Shown: positions 51,307-60,636, counted from the stretch's first letter. The stretch: 64,000 nucleotides of DNA from Clostridium gelidum (GCF_019977655.1 NZ_AP024849.1:1645001-1709000); one strand, 5' to 3'. Numbers and translations are program-made. Notes: generated by a model from the sequence alone, not told the origin.

Positions 51307-51996
51307 ATGGAAAATAAATCGATTTTAATTCAAAGTGATGAAGTTACAAAAAATATAATGAGTGAAATTCAAGAGGATATGATAAATTCAATTTCAAAAG
51401 TATCTAGTAATATGTCAGAAGATATAATAGAAAAGTTAAAACCCCTTGAAAAGAAAATCAATGATTTAAAAGGAAATTTTCAAGAATTTCAAGAAGACGA
51501 TTTTGAGGAAAAGATTGAAGATTTAAATAATAGTATATTGAAAATAACAAAATCTATTGAGGGTACTATAGAAATAGCTATTAGTAATATGGTAAAGGAA
51601 CAAAATAAGGTACTTTTTGAATCAATAGAAGAAAGATTAGCTATTTTAGGGTTAAAAGTAGTGAAGGATGCAGCACTTAATAAAGAAGCTATTTTAAATA
51701 AAATAGACGATATCAATGTAGATAAGATTGAAGAAAAGGTAGAATTAATAGAGAAATCTATTGAAGAGAAGTCAGCATTATTGGAAAAGTCTATGGAAGA
51801 TAACTTTGAGAATAATAACAAGGTTCTTTTAGATAAAATAAGGATTATTAATAATAAGCTAGAAGATAAGGGTGCATTAGTAGAGCTTATAAATAGTTTA
51901 CAAGATGAACTTAGCATTAATATGGAAATTATACAAGAGGAAGTAAAATGGGGAAATAAATCTCTATTTACTAGGATTTTTGGAAAAAGGAGATAA
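51307..51996 (+). CDS. Coiled-coil protein between dynamin genes (229 aa)
   Basis: A highly charged, almost wholly helical 229-residue protein with heptad-like spacing over about 10-215 ('NDLKGNFQEFQEDDFEEKIE', 'IEKSIEEKSALLEKSMEDNF'). There are no cysteines and no transmembrane helix. It ends in a basic tail with a short amphipathic stretch, 'WGNKSLFTRIFGKRR'. It starts 111 nt after dynamin 1 with AAAAGGAG and ends 6 nt before dynamin 2. It may act as adaptor or scaffold between the GTPases; the family is unknown to me. Confidence 0.8.
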   Translation: MENKSILIQSDEVTKNIMSEIQEDMINSISKVSSNMSEDIIEKLKPLEKKINDLKGNFQEFQEDDFEEKIEDLNNSILKITKSIEGTIEIAISNMVKEQNKVLFESIEERLAILGLKVVKDAALNKEAILNKIDDINVDKIEEKVELIEKSIEEKSALLEKSMEDNFENNNKVLLDKIRIINNKLEDKGALVELINSLQDELSINMEIIQEEVKWGNKSLFTRIFGKRR

Positions 51997-52002
51997 AATA
52001 TC

Positions 52003-53766
52003 ATGGCATATATGGATTTAATACAAGATGAAAAATTTAATAAGTTAGTAGAAAAGTATCTTAAGTCTGAGAACCAAGGGACAGATTACAAGGAGTACTT
52101 TAATCACTTTATTGAAAATTTAAATAAGAAAGAAATAATTGTTCCGGTATTAGGTATTCAAGGAGCAGGTAAAAGTAGCTTTTTGAATTCTATTTTAATG
52201 GAAGATAATATATTACCTACTGATGTGGATGAAACAACTTGTGTACCAGTTGAAGTTAGGTATGGAGAAAATACCAATGAAGCTACAATATATTATTTAA
52301 ATGGAAATAAAGAAAATATACATATAGAAAACTTAGAAAAGTATGTACATAATGATTATAATAAAGCAAATAATCTTCAGGTTTTTAAAATAGTATTATA
52401 TAACAAAAGTGATGTTTTAAAAGATAATATTGTCCTTGTAGATTTACCCGGAGTTGGAAGTTTAACTCCTGAGAATCAAAGAACTACATTAGAATATGTA
52501 AAAAAGCAAGTCGCTGGAATTTTTATGATTAGAACAAATCCTCCGATTACAAGAACAGAAAAAAATTTCATAAATGCCTTATGGCCAAAGTTATCTAATA
52601 CTATTTTTGTTCAAAATAAGTGGAATGATGAAAGCGAAGATGATGCAGCTGAAGCGAAAGAACATAATGAAGGTGTATTAAGTAGCATAAGTTATGCTCA
52701 TAATGAGGAAAAGGATATCAACATTAATATTGTAAATGTTTATGAAGCAGTTAAAGCTAAATTTACTAAGGATGTAAATTTATATGACAACTCTGGAATA
52801 GTTAAGGTTATAGAAGAGATAAAGAACATTTCAAAAGACTACAACATAGAGTTAATTAATACGCTAAACCAAAAGGTTTATGAAGCTTTAGAAAATATTA
52901 ATAATAAAATAGAGATTTATAAAAGCGTAGCTTCAAATAAAAACGAACAAAATGACTTGGAAAAAGAAGAAAAAATCAAAGAAATTAAAATGATACTTTT
53001 TGAAAATAAGGGAAAAATAAGAAATTGTAGAGCTTATGCAGATGAAGAAATGGAGAATATTATTGAAAATTCTTCAAAAATAATAAAAGAAAATATTGAG
53101 GATTTAAAATTAGAACTTAGGAGAATTATTAATAAGGGAATAGTAGACGGTAATAGGCTTAGTTTAATATATAAAGAAACATCTGATAAAGCAATTAATA
53201 ATATAATGGATGAAGTTTTAGCGAGTATTAGTGAGCTTATAAAAAATCTTAGTGGTGCATTAGAAGACATTACTATAAAAGGTTTTAATGGAACTTATGA
53301 AAATATATCATTTTTTAATAGGAAGAGTTCAATTAAATATGAAAAGTCACTTCCTACAGTACTAGGAGTATCAACTGGAGTCGTTGGAACAATTGGAGCG
53401 GTAGGGATACTTGGAGGGCCAGCAGGGATTCTTGTAGGTATGGGAATAAGCCTAGCATTTTCTCTAATAGGAGATCATATGCGCAAAAAGATAGTTGAGA
53501 ATAGAGCTAGTTATACTATAAAGGATTTAGATCCAATGATAGAAGATTTAGAAAAGTACTTAAAGGAAGAAATTATTGATGATTTAAGAGCAAAAGGGCA
53601 AGAGGTAGATGATTCTATAAAAGAATTAAAAATGAAATTAGAAAAAACTTTTAAAGAAGATATGGAAATCATAGAAAACCAATATGAATCTAGTTATAAT
53701 GAAGAACATATTTTAGAATTTGAAGAAGATTTGAAAACTTTAAAGGAACTAATTAGCGCGGAGTAG
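52003..53766 (+). CDS. Dynamin-like GTPase 2 with membrane-inserting segment (587 aa)
   Basis: P-loop 'GIQGAGKSS' (51-59), G2-like 'DETTCVPVEV' (76-85), G3 'DLPGVG' (147-152) and G4 'QNKWND' (204-209) are all visible. Long helices (about 285-430) form the stalk. Residues 451-490 are a glycine-rich hydrophobic hairpin ('TVLGVSTGVVGTIGAVGILG', then 'GPAGILVGMGISLAFSLIG') like the membrane paddle of bacterial dynamins such as BDLP/DynA. A helical tail follows. The gene begins 6 nt after the coiled-coil stop, with GGAG in the overlap. It is the only one of the three with an obvious membrane-insertion segment. Confidence 0.88.
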   Translation: MAYMDLIQDEKFNKLVEKYLKSENQGTDYKEYFNHFIENLNKKEIIVPVLGIQGAGKSSFLNSILMEDNILPTDVDETTCVPVEVRYGENTNEATIYYLNGNKENIHIENLEKYVHNDYNKANNLQVFKIVLYNKSDVLKDNIVLVDLPGVGSLTPENQRTTLEYVKKQVAGIFMIRTNPPITRTEKNFINALWPKLSNTIFVQNKWNDESEDDAAEAKEHNEGVLSSISYAHNEEKDININIVNVYEAVKAKFTKDVNLYDNSGIVKVIEEIKNISKDYNIELINTLNQKVYEALENINNKIEIYKSVASNKNEQNDLEKEEKIKEIKMILFENKGKIRNCRAYADEEMENIIENSSKIIKENIEDLKLELRRIINKGIVDGNRLSLIYKETSDKAINNIMDEVLASISELIKNLSGALEDITIKGFNGTYENISFFNRKSSIKYEKSLPTVLGVSTGVVGTIGAVGILGGPAGILVGMGISLAFSLIGDHMRKKIVENRASYTIKDLDPMIEDLEKYLKEEIIDDLRAKGQEVDDSIKELKMKLEKTFKEDMEIIENQYESSYNEEHILEFEEDLKTLKELISAE

Positions 53767-53789
53767 AGATTTAAAAGAGGAGAAATAAA

Positions 53790-55589
53790 ATGGATATTTT
53801 TAAAAGTTGTGTAGATAGGCAAAAGAGAATTGATAAAGTTGTTAATGTTCTTGCAAATGATAATATTACATATAAAAATTTGCTTATAAAAGAGAGAATA
53901 ATTAATCCAGCTCATTATGTTGTTATGTTAGGTGAAACAAGCTCTGGGAAAAGTGCTTTAATTAACAGCATATTTGGTAAAAAGATATTAGTTGAAAGTG
54001 TTAAACCAACTACAGGTGTTATTACTGAAGTTGTAATAGATAGCAACTCAAAAGAGTCATTAATTGTAGTAAATAATGATTCGAGTTTTGAATTTTTAGA
54101 TAAGGATAAGTTTGATAATCTTACAGTAACTCCAACTGAAAATTTGAATAGATTAAAATATATTGGAGTAAGTAAAGATACTAAATACAATGGTTTGAGG
54201 CTTTTTGATACTCCGGGATATGGTTCTCTTATAAGTGAACATGAGGAAGTTTTAAAGGATTTTATACCAGAAAGTGATTTTATTGTATATGTTGTTTCTT
54301 ACAGAGTTGGACTTGGAGATGATGATTTTCAATTTTTAAAATATGTTGGAGAAATCATAAATGATAATGTGGAAGTTGTTTTAGCTATAAATATGTGTCC
54401 AAAGGATTTACAAGAGGATAACAAGAGAATATGTGAAATTCAAAAAAGTGTTAATGAATGTATACATAAGGATGTAAAATCATTTTATATAGAAAGTAGT
54501 AGCGAAAAAAATCCAGACACGACTGAAATTTGGGATTATATTTATGAAAGTGTTAATGGTCCTAAAAAAAGAAAAGAACTTGCTGAAACCTTAAAAAATT
54601 ATCAAGATTTCATATTAGGTGAATGTGATATAAAGATTAATTCTAAGATTGCAAATATTGAATGTGAAAAAGAAAGTGTAGAAGAAAGAATAAATATAAT
54701 TAAAGAATTTTTAGATAAAAAAGAAAATATATTAGAAGTTTTAGACACAAAGTTTGCAGAAATCAAAGTTAAATCTATAAAGCTAATAGATAAATCTGAT
54801 ATAAAAATTAAAGAATTAATTACAGAATACATAAATGATGAAAGCAAATGGTCTATGAAAGAAGAAACTTTTGCTTTAATGCAACATTATTATGTTCCAA
54901 AGATTACAAATGAAGAAACTGAAAACTTATTAAATTATATTGAAGATGAAATTATTTCTTTAGATAGAGTGATTGATGATGTGTTAAATATAGAAATTTC
55001 TAAATTAGAAAATAAGGTGAAAATAAATGCGCCTTCTTATACTAAAGTTATGGAGGGAATTATAGAAAAACATATTGGAGACACTATAAAACAAGCTATG
55101 GGAGAAATGTTTAGAAAAGCTGCCAAAAGAAAACCATGGAAAGTAAAAAAGAACAATGTCTATACCCAAAATTTAAAGAAGCTTAAAAGTGCATTTGAAA
55201 GAGCATCCCTTGGAGAAAAAAACAGCAATTTAAATCACTTGTTAAAAACAATAAAAGCCACTTCTGTAAAAGGAATTACAGAGTCTTTGAATGTTTTTAC
55301 AGATTCAATATTTTTCTTATATGATTCATTAACTTGGCAAACAAAAATAAATGAAATATCAATGGAAGCTATAGATAATTGGGCTAATGATGTTGAAGGT
55401 GCCATAAGAAAATACTTAGATGAATTAAAAGAAACTAATAAAGAGGAAATAATATCTTTATTTGATGATCTAAGTGAAGAATTTAGTGTCAATGAAAAGG
55501 AATTAGAAAATATAAGTTCTGAGCAGTTAGTTAGATATAAAAAGGAAATAGAGTTTTTATTGCATAAATGTTTGCTTATATCTTTATAA
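53790..55589 (+). CDS. Dynamin-like GTPase 3 (599 aa)
   Basis: P-loop 'GETSSGKSA' (48-56), G2-like 'KPTTGVITEV' (72-81), G3 'DTPGYG' (140-145) and G4-like 'NMCPKD' (201-206, irregular). Helical stalk regions run from about 250 to the end. There is no glycine-rich hydrophobic segment; a basic patch 'RKAAKRKPWKVKKN' is near 435-448. It starts 23 nt after dynamin 2 with AGAGGAG. A strong hairpin follows, closing the operon. The three GTPases differ clearly from one another, so they are not recent duplicates. Confidence 0.86.
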   Translation: MDIFKSCVDRQKRIDKVVNVLANDNITYKNLLIKERIINPAHYVVMLGETSSGKSALINSIFGKKILVESVKPTTGVITEVVIDSNSKESLIVVNNDSSFEFLDKDKFDNLTVTPTENLNRLKYIGVSKDTKYNGLRLFDTPGYGSLISEHEEVLKDFIPESDFIVYVVSYRVGLGDDDFQFLKYVGEIINDNVEVVLAINMCPKDLQEDNKRICEIQKSVNECIHKDVKSFYIESSSEKNPDTTEIWDYIYESVNGPKKRKELAETLKNYQDFILGECDIKINSKIANIECEKESVEERINIIKEFLDKKENILEVLDTKFAEIKVKSIKLIDKSDIKIKELITEYINDESKWSMKEETFALMQHYYVPKITNEETENLLNYIEDEIISLDRVIDDVLNIEISKLENKVKINAPSYTKVMEGIIEKHIGDTIKQAMGEMFRKAAKRKPWKVKKNNVYTQNLKKLKSAFERASLGEKNSNLNHLLKTIKATSVKGITESLNVFTDSIFFLYDSLTWQTKINEISMEAIDNWANDVEGAIRKYLDELKETNKEEIISLFDDLSEEFSVNEKELENISSEQLVRYKKEIEFLLHKCLLISL

Positions 55590-55636
55590 AAAAAAGATTT
55601 ATAGATTGAAGAATATTTTATCTGATTTCAAATAAA

Positions 55637-55675
55637 TAGTTCTCAATAATGCTATTGTAGTATTGTTGAGAACTA
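55637..55675 (+). terminator. Terminator closing the dynamin operon
   Basis: TAGTTCTCAATAATGCTA (55637-55654) pairs with 55658-55675 with two G-U pairs and a 3-nt loop; CTTTTGG follows. Confidence 0.85.
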
Positions 55676-55692
55676 CTTTTGGTGAAACTTGT

Positions 55693-55773
55693 TTATTTAC
55701 GAACAAATTCTAAAATATCAGCTGGCTGACAATCTAAAACATCACATATTGCAAAAACGAAAAGCCTTTTCAT
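55693..55773 (-). pseudogene. C-terminal stub of a small XRE-family regulator
   Basis: The minus strand reads MKRLFVFAICDVLDCQPADI then LEFVRK and stops at 55693-55695. 'AICDVLDCQPADILEFV' is the usual end of short Cro/CI-type (YozG-like) HTH proteins. The N-terminal helices are missing, so the gene is broken. The rest of the 315-bp gap is empty apart from the terminator. Confidence 0.7.
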
Positions 55774-55904
55774 TTTTTGTTTTAAATTGTATTACGTAGT
55801 AAAATGGAAAGTAATAAGGTAAAGTATGAAATATTTTGAAGCATATTAAAGAAAATAGAAGATATGAGACAGAATAAATAAAGTGACTAAAAGGAAGTGA
55901 AACA

Positions 55905-56612
55905 ATGCGTATAGCCGTATGTGATGATGAAGCATTATTTAGAGATAAAATAGTAGGATATATAGAAAAAAGTTATAAGGACATAGAAACTGTTATTAGT
56001 AGTTTTTCATGTGGAGAGGAACTTTTGAAGCATTATAAAAATGGACAGGTTAATTATGACATAATCTTTTTAGATATTGAAATGAAAGAACTTGATGGTA
56101 TAAAAACTGCTGAAAGAATACGTAATATAAATGAAGAAGTAGCAATAGTATTTTTGACAAGTCACAATGAATTTGCACCAGCAGGATATGAAGTTTCTGC
56201 CTTTCGTTTTTTAATAAAGCCTGTGCAAGAAAACAAATTAATAGAAGCTATTGAAGGTGTTAAGAAGCAAATATCAAATTTGAAAACACTTCTTGTGCAT
56301 CAAAAAGATACTGATATCATATTAAAGATTAAAAATATTATATACATAGAAGCTAAAAATAAAGAAATACATATTCATACAATTGATAATTGTTATATAG
56401 AAAGACGTAATTTAAATGAAATTGAAGCAGAATTGAAGGACGAGGGATTTTTTCGTACTCATAGAGGATATTTAGTGAATTTAAGCTATGTAAAGGAATA
56501 TGATAGTAAAGAAGTAATAGTAGACAATAATGAAATAATACTAATCAGTAGACTCAAAATTAAGAAATTTAAGGAAAGCTTATATTTACACATTAAGCGG
56601 ACTGCAAAATAG
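55905..56612 (+). CDS. LytTR-family response regulator (AgrA-like)
   Basis: A 235-residue regulator. The receiver has 'VCDDEALFRD' (5-14), Asp57 in 'IIFLDIEMKELDG' and Lys in 'FLIKPVQ'. The C-terminal LytTR DNA-binding domain (about 130-232) includes 'KIKNIIYIEAKNKEIHIHTI' and 'FFRTHRGYLVNLSYVKEY'. It starts after AAGGAAGTG and is followed 12 nt later by an AgrC-like kinase. Such pairs usually respond to peptide pheromones. No agrB or agrD gene is recognised nearby. Confidence 0.93.
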   Translation: MRIAVCDDEALFRDKIVGYIEKSYKDIETVISSFSCGEELLKHYKNGQVNYDIIFLDIEMKELDGIKTAERIRNINEEVAIVFLTSHNEFAPAGYEVSAFRFLIKPVQENKLIEAIEGVKKQISNLKTLLVHQKDTDIILKIKNIIYIEAKNKEIHIHTIDNCYIERRNLNEIEAELKDEGFFRTHRGYLVNLSYVKEYDSKEVIVDNNEIILISRLKIKKFKESLYLHIKRTAK

Positions 56613-56624
56613 GAGAAAGTATAA

Positions 56625-57923
56625 ATGGAAGTATTAAGCTTTATGTTAAAATCTGGTAACTACACGCTGGACACAATGGCCATGTTATATTTAATTAAAT
56701 TCTTATTTTGTCATGAAATTAATTTGAATAAAAGAATATGGATAGGGTGTGCTTTTAGTCAAATTTTATTTATTATCATAGAAAGAATGATTTTTAATGG
56801 AGAAAATTCTTTATATTCATTGGTTATATTTTCTATAATAATTATTTTTTTATGTTATGGGATTAAAGGATTAAAAAAGATAATATATATTGTTCCAACC
56901 GCATTCGTCATGTTACTTCCACTACTCATGATTACGTTGATATTTAGCATGTTTGCTAGCCAAACTATATTTAATTGGTCGGAAGAGTTAGGTACATACT
57001 TCGGTACTTTATTAGATGTTATTATAATAATTATGATTAAACGTAAGATAGAAGAAAATTATTATGTTAATCTAAAAAGGTGGGATATAATCTCAATAAT
57101 ATCTGTAAATACTCTATCTTTAATAATATTAATAGCAATTGACGAGTTACAAAAAACTATTATATTTGATGAAATAACAGATAAGATTATTTTTATAATA
57201 ATTACTTTTATTACTATATTAATGGATATGTCTACTGCTATTTCTATTATAAAAAGTAAGTCTGCAATCCACTATAAAAATATTAATGAAATAAATGAAT
57301 ACTATATGGAAACACAGCTTCAGCATTTTGAATCATATAAAAATTCTCAAAAAGAGACAAGGAGCCTAAAGCATGATATGAAAAATCACTTAATATGTAT
57401 TAATGATTTATGTGCTCAAGGTAAGTATAAGGAATTAAATGATTATGTGAAAAATTTGCAAGACAATATTACTATATTAGATAGTGTTTTTAATACAGGC
57501 GATTCTATTGCAGATTCAATTATCAATGAAAAACATGCAATTATGAAAAATAATAATATTTCATTTGAATTAAGCGGTAACTTTCAAGAAAAATGCTTAA
57601 TTAAACCCGTTCATATGTGTACTATATTTGCAAATGCAATAGATAATGCCATTGAGGCTTGTATAAAAATTGAAGATACTTCTATGCGAAGAATATCTAT
57701 AGAAATTAAAAATAGTAGAAATTTTCTTGTTTTAAGTTTTACAAATTCAATAAAAGAGCAATTAATAATAAAAGACAATAAGATAAAAACAAATAAGCCG
57801 GATAAGGAAAATCATGGTTTTGGGTTAGAGAATATAAGAGCTACTGTTAAAAAATATAATGGAGATTTTGATATTAAGGTTACACAGGATACCTTTGAAC
57901 TTGAAGTTGTTTTGACTAATTAA
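56625..57923 (+). CDS. AgrC-like sensor histidine kinase (GHKL)
   Basis: A 432-residue kinase. About six hydrophobic helices occupy residues 1-215. The cytoplasmic part has the phospho-His in 'TRSLKHDMKNHLICINDL' (about 250), an N-box-like 'FANAIDNAIEACIKI' and the G-box 'NHGFGLENIRATVKKYNG'. This is the HPK10/AgrC layout, which detects peptide pheromones or bacteriocins. It forms an operon with the AgrA-like gene. The following CPBP protease and small membrane protein could belong to the same response but lie beyond a terminator. Confidence 0.92.
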   Translation: MEVLSFMLKSGNYTLDTMAMLYLIKFLFCHEINLNKRIWIGCAFSQILFIIIERMIFNGENSLYSLVIFSIIIIFLCYGIKGLKKIIYIVPTAFVMLLPLLMITLIFSMFASQTIFNWSEELGTYFGTLLDVIIIIMIKRKIEENYYVNLKRWDIISIISVNTLSLIILIAIDELQKTIIFDEITDKIIFIIITFITILMDMSTAISIIKSKSAIHYKNINEINEYYMETQLQHFESYKNSQKETRSLKHDMKNHLICINDLCAQGKYKELNDYVKNLQDNITILDSVFNTGDSIADSIINEKHAIMKNNNISFELSGNFQEKCLIKPVHMCTIFANAIDNAIEACIKIEDTSMRRISIEIKNSRNFLVLSFTNSIKEQLIIKDNKIKTNKPDKENHGFGLENIRATVKKYNGDFDIKVTQDTFELEVVLTN

Positions 57924-57992
57924 GAGATTCCCCAAATAGCAAGTTAGTATTCTAATTTATTTTGTCTTAATACGAGGTCCAGTTGAGAGGAC

Positions 57993-58018
57993 AAGTTCAA
58001 CTAAATTTAGTTGAACTT
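57993..58018. terminator. Perfect 26-bp palindrome after agrC-like gene
   Basis: AAGTTCAACTAAA is followed directly by its complement to 58018, then ATTTATATATT. It is the probable terminator of the two-component operon. The rest of the 290-bp gap shows nothing except a weak frame (about 58086-58185) ending in a hydrophobic run after KLGRRKKK. Confidence 0.75.
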
Positions 58019-58213
58019 ATTTATATATTAGGCTGTAATTTGCATTTCACTCCATAATTAATACCATCTACGTCATAAGTTAACATGGAAATTTTTTATC
58101 AGAGTAAAATGAAATTAGGAAGAAGAAAGAAAAAGACAATGTTTTATTACTTACTTATCTTAGTGATAATAAACTAAATATAACAGTAAATAAAGAACAT
58201 AGGAGTGAAATAA

Positions 58214-59188
58214 ATGAATGATATTAATGAATCTAAAGTCATTAAAAAATTAATTAAGAAAGATTTTAATATGCTTGGAATTACACTAATAGTGCAAGGA
58301 TTAATTTCTAATGGAGTTGTTTTTATAGTTATGATAGGCATTATGATAATGAAAATGGTGAGAGATCCCAATATAAGTGAGGATCAATTAAAGCTACTAG
58401 TTGAGGAACCTAGCTTTTTAGGAACAATAAGTATTATTGCAGTTGTGATTGCATTTATTCCAGTTTTAATTTATAGAAGAAAGAAATTTGTTGAATATGA
58501 TTTAAAGGTAGAAAATAGAAAATTTACGTTAAAGACCGTAACAATAGGTTTTATTATTTTATTATCAGTAAACAATATGTTGGGATTATTTGCTAATGGA
58601 TTAGAACTTGGACTTAATGCAATTGGACTGAGTGCTATTTCTGCTTTGGAAGACTTAGATGTCTTAAATCAACCAACAATATCAATGATTATATATACAT
58701 GTATAATAGCACCAATATTTGAGGAATTTCTTTATAGAGGAGCAGTTCTTAGAGGACTTGAGAAATATGGAAGATGGTTTGCTATATTAGTTTCAGCAAT
58801 ATTATTCGGATTAATGCATGGCAACTTTTATCAAATATTTATGGCAACAGCAGTTGGAATTATATTAGGATATTTAGCTACAGAATATTCAATTAAATTA
58901 ACCATTATATTGCATATATGTAACAATACTTTTGTTGAAATATTATCACAAATTACTTCTCATCTAAGTGAAAATGTAGGAAATATCATTTATGGTAGTA
59001 TTGCAGGTATTTCTGTAATCATATTATTAATTACTTTTATTCGTAATAAAAATAATATTAAGGGATGGTTACAAAATAATAGAATGGAAAAGGGGATCAT
59101 GTTAAGATTTGTTACTTCTATTACAGTAATTATAATAATTGCTTATGATTTGTATATGGTAGTAAGTGGTATTACTAGTATTTCTTAA
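58214..59188 (+). CDS. CPBP-family intramembrane glutamic protease
   Basis: A 324-residue membrane protein with about eight helices. The three catalytic motifs of CPBP (Abi/CAAX) proteases are all present: EExxxR in 'FEEFLYRGAVLRG' (about 170-175), FxxxH in 'ILFGLMHGNFYQ', and HxxxN/D in 'IILHICNNTF'. Bacterial members process peptides or give immunity to bacteriocins. AGGAGTG precedes the ATG. Its position after an Agr-like pair suggests a peptide-related role, which is inference. Confidence 0.9.
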   Translation: MNDINESKVIKKLIKKDFNMLGITLIVQGLISNGVVFIVMIGIMIMKMVRDPNISEDQLKLLVEEPSFLGTISIIAVVIAFIPVLIYRRKKFVEYDLKVENRKFTLKTVTIGFIILLSVNNMLGLFANGLELGLNAIGLSAISALEDLDVLNQPTISMIIYTCIIAPIFEEFLYRGAVLRGLEKYGRWFAILVSAILFGLMHGNFYQIFMATAVGIILGYLATEYSIKLTIILHICNNTFVEILSQITSHLSENVGNIIYGSIAGISVIILLITFIRNKNNIKGWLQNNRMEKGIMLRFVTSITVIIIIAYDLYMVVSGITSIS

Positions 59189-59244
59189 ATGGTAAAACAA
59201 CCGATTTGTAGAAACATGTCTAAATATAAAAAGGAGTTGATTAA

Positions 59245-59562
59245 GTGTATAGCAAAATCCCAATCACAATAGCAATGATGAGTATTTTTTTATACCTTAA
59301 AATAGATGGAAAATATAGAATTGCAAATAGAATGAATTCTATATTAAATATAAATAAAAAATGGAAAGCATATATTTTATCGTTTATTATCTTTAGTATT
59401 GGAATTATCTTTAGCCTTGGAATTATATGTAGTGAGTATCTCAGGTGTGACCATATTCCTAAGATACTCAATTCCGTAGTAGCTGGAATATTTTTTGGAA
59501 TAAGTACATGTCTTAGTGAAAGAATTGTTTCGGACGTTAGAGTACATATTAAATCGCAATAA
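59245..59562 (+). CDS. Small membrane protein, 105 aa, unknown
   Basis: The GTG start at 59245 follows AAGGAG at 8-nt spacing. It has a short N-terminal hydrophobic segment ('IPITIAMMSIFLYL', about 5-18), a second strong one ('AYILSFIIFSIGIIFSLGII', about 42-61) and a third ('ILNSVVAGIFFGISTCL', about 73-89). It has three cysteines. No family recognised. It follows the CPBP protease by 56 nt and may be co-transcribed; a substrate, partner or immunity protein are all possible. Confidence 0.7.
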   Translation: MYSKIPITIAMMSIFLYLKIDGKYRIANRMNSILNINKKWKAYILSFIIFSIGIIFSLGIICSEYLRCDHIPKILNSVVAGIFFGISTCLSERIVSDVRVHIKSQ

Positions 59563-59609
59563 AAATACATTTACATTAGTTTGATAGTATTATATAATTT
59601 AAGTGAAAT

Positions 59610-59700
59610 TATTCCTAGGGGTGCCTTGAAAAGCTGAGAGAGCATTTGCTTAACCCTTTGAACCTGATGTGGTTAGAACCAACGCAGGGAAGTGAGTTTG
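59610..59700 (+). ncRNA. TPP (thiamine pyrophosphate) riboswitch
   Basis: The conserved THI-box elements are present in order: CTAGGGGTGCC, GCTGAGAGAGC, ACCCTTTGAACCTGAT, GTGGTTAGAACC and AACGCAGGGAAGTGAG. The CTGAGA and ACCC...GAACCTGAT pyrimidine-sensing core and the GCAGGGAA pyrophosphate-binding part are intact. A terminator follows 55 nt later, then tenA-thiZXY. With TPP bound, transcription should stop at 59755-59788. Confidence 0.96.
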
Positions 59701-59754
59701 TCTATTATACTAATTTTACGTTGAAAAATGGTGAATTTATATAAGAAATAGTTC

Positions 59755-59788
59755 AAGCTTTCTATCTTTGTGATGGGAGGCTTTTTTT
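59755..59788 (+). terminator. Riboswitch-controlled terminator
   Basis: AAGCTTTCTATC (59755-59766) pairs with GATGGGAGGCTT (59772-59783) using three G-U pairs, followed by a run of T. It is the expression platform of the TPP riboswitch. The remaining 110 bp before tenA hold only its GGGGGTG ribosome site. Confidence 0.88.
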
Positions 59789-59901
59789 GTGTGAAAAAAT
59801 AATTATAGGTTAGTATAGGGAATGTTTGAAAAATATTTAGAGTATCTTTGATTGTTATTTTTTATAGATATAAATATTAATAACTTAGGGGGTGTTAAAA
59901 A

Positions 59902-60561
59902 ATGAAGTTATCAGAAATTTTGTATTTAAGTGCAAAGAACATTTGGGATTCGTACTATGAGCATCCATTTGTGAAAGGCATTGGAACAGGTGAATTAGAA
60001 ATAGAAAAATTCAAATATTATATGGTTCAAGATTATTTATATCTTTTAGAATATGCAAAAATTTTTGCTCTTGGAGTTGTTAAGGCAAAAGATGAGTATA
60101 CAATGAGAATCTTTGCAGAACTTGTGAATTCAACATTAAACAGCGAAACTAATATACATAAAGATTATATGAAAAGACTTAATATATCACATGAAGAAAT
60201 TGCAAATGCAAAATCTTCATTATCAAATACATCATACACAAATTACATGCTTTGGGTTTCTCAAAATGAAGGATTATTAGAGCTAACCGTAACTGTTTTA
60301 TCATGTAGTTGGAGTTATAAATTGATAGCAGATAAAATTAGTGAAATACCTGACTCAACTGAACATGAATTTTACGGTGAATGGGTAAGAGGATATATTT
60401 CAAAGGAATATAATATAGCAAATAACAATATAATAAACCTTGTTGATAAACTTGGAGAAAATTGCTCAAAAGAGGAAATTGAAAATCTTAAAACAATATT
60501 TATAAACTGTAGTCGCTATGAATACATGTTTTGGGATATGGCATACAACAATAATAAATGA
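59902..60561 (+). CDS. tenA: Aminopyrimidine aminohydrolase / thiaminase II (TenA)
   Basis: A 219-residue all-helical enzyme. TenA hydrolyses aminomethyl-aminopyrimidine, a thiamine breakdown product, to HMP for reuse. Key residues are visible: an Asp in 'VQDYLYLLEYAKIF', the catalytic Cys135 in 'VLSCSWSYKLIA' and a C-terminal Glu in 'RYEYMFWDMAY'. It is the first gene under the TPP riboswitch and is followed by the ThiXYZ-type ABC transporter that imports formylaminopyrimidine, the usual partner set. Confidence 0.94.
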   Translation: MKLSEILYLSAKNIWDSYYEHPFVKGIGTGELEIEKFKYYMVQDYLYLLEYAKIFALGVVKAKDEYTMRIFAELVNSTLNSETNIHKDYMKRLNISHEEIANAKSSLSNTSYTNYMLWVSQNEGLLELTVTVLSCSWSYKLIADKISEIPDSTEHEFYGEWVRGYISKEYNIANNNIINLVDKLGENCSKEEIENLKTIFINCSRYEYMFWDMAYNNNK

Positions 60562-60581
60562 TCAATTTTTTTATGAAGGAT

Positions 60582-60600
60582 AAAATCCTTTTAGGATTTT
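60582..60600 (+). terminator. Short hairpin after tenA
   Basis: AAAATCCT (60582-60589) pairs with AGGATTTT (60593-60600). It could attenuate read-through from tenA to thiZ or protect the mRNA end. Confidence 0.45.
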
Positions 60601-60636
60601 AATATATTATTTAGAAAACCTGAGGTTTTTAGCCTC

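Noticed and set aside
51489..52004. 171-codon open frame opposite the coiled-coil gene
   Set aside because: The Ser/Leu/Ile-rich product is what the complement of a Lys/Glu-rich coiled coil gives; it has no support as a gene.
58086..58185. Short frame with KLGRRKKK followed by a hydrophobic run near the AgrC-like gene, considered as a pheromone precursor
   Set aside because: No ribosome site before the start, and no cysteine-containing core or acidic tail as in AgrD.
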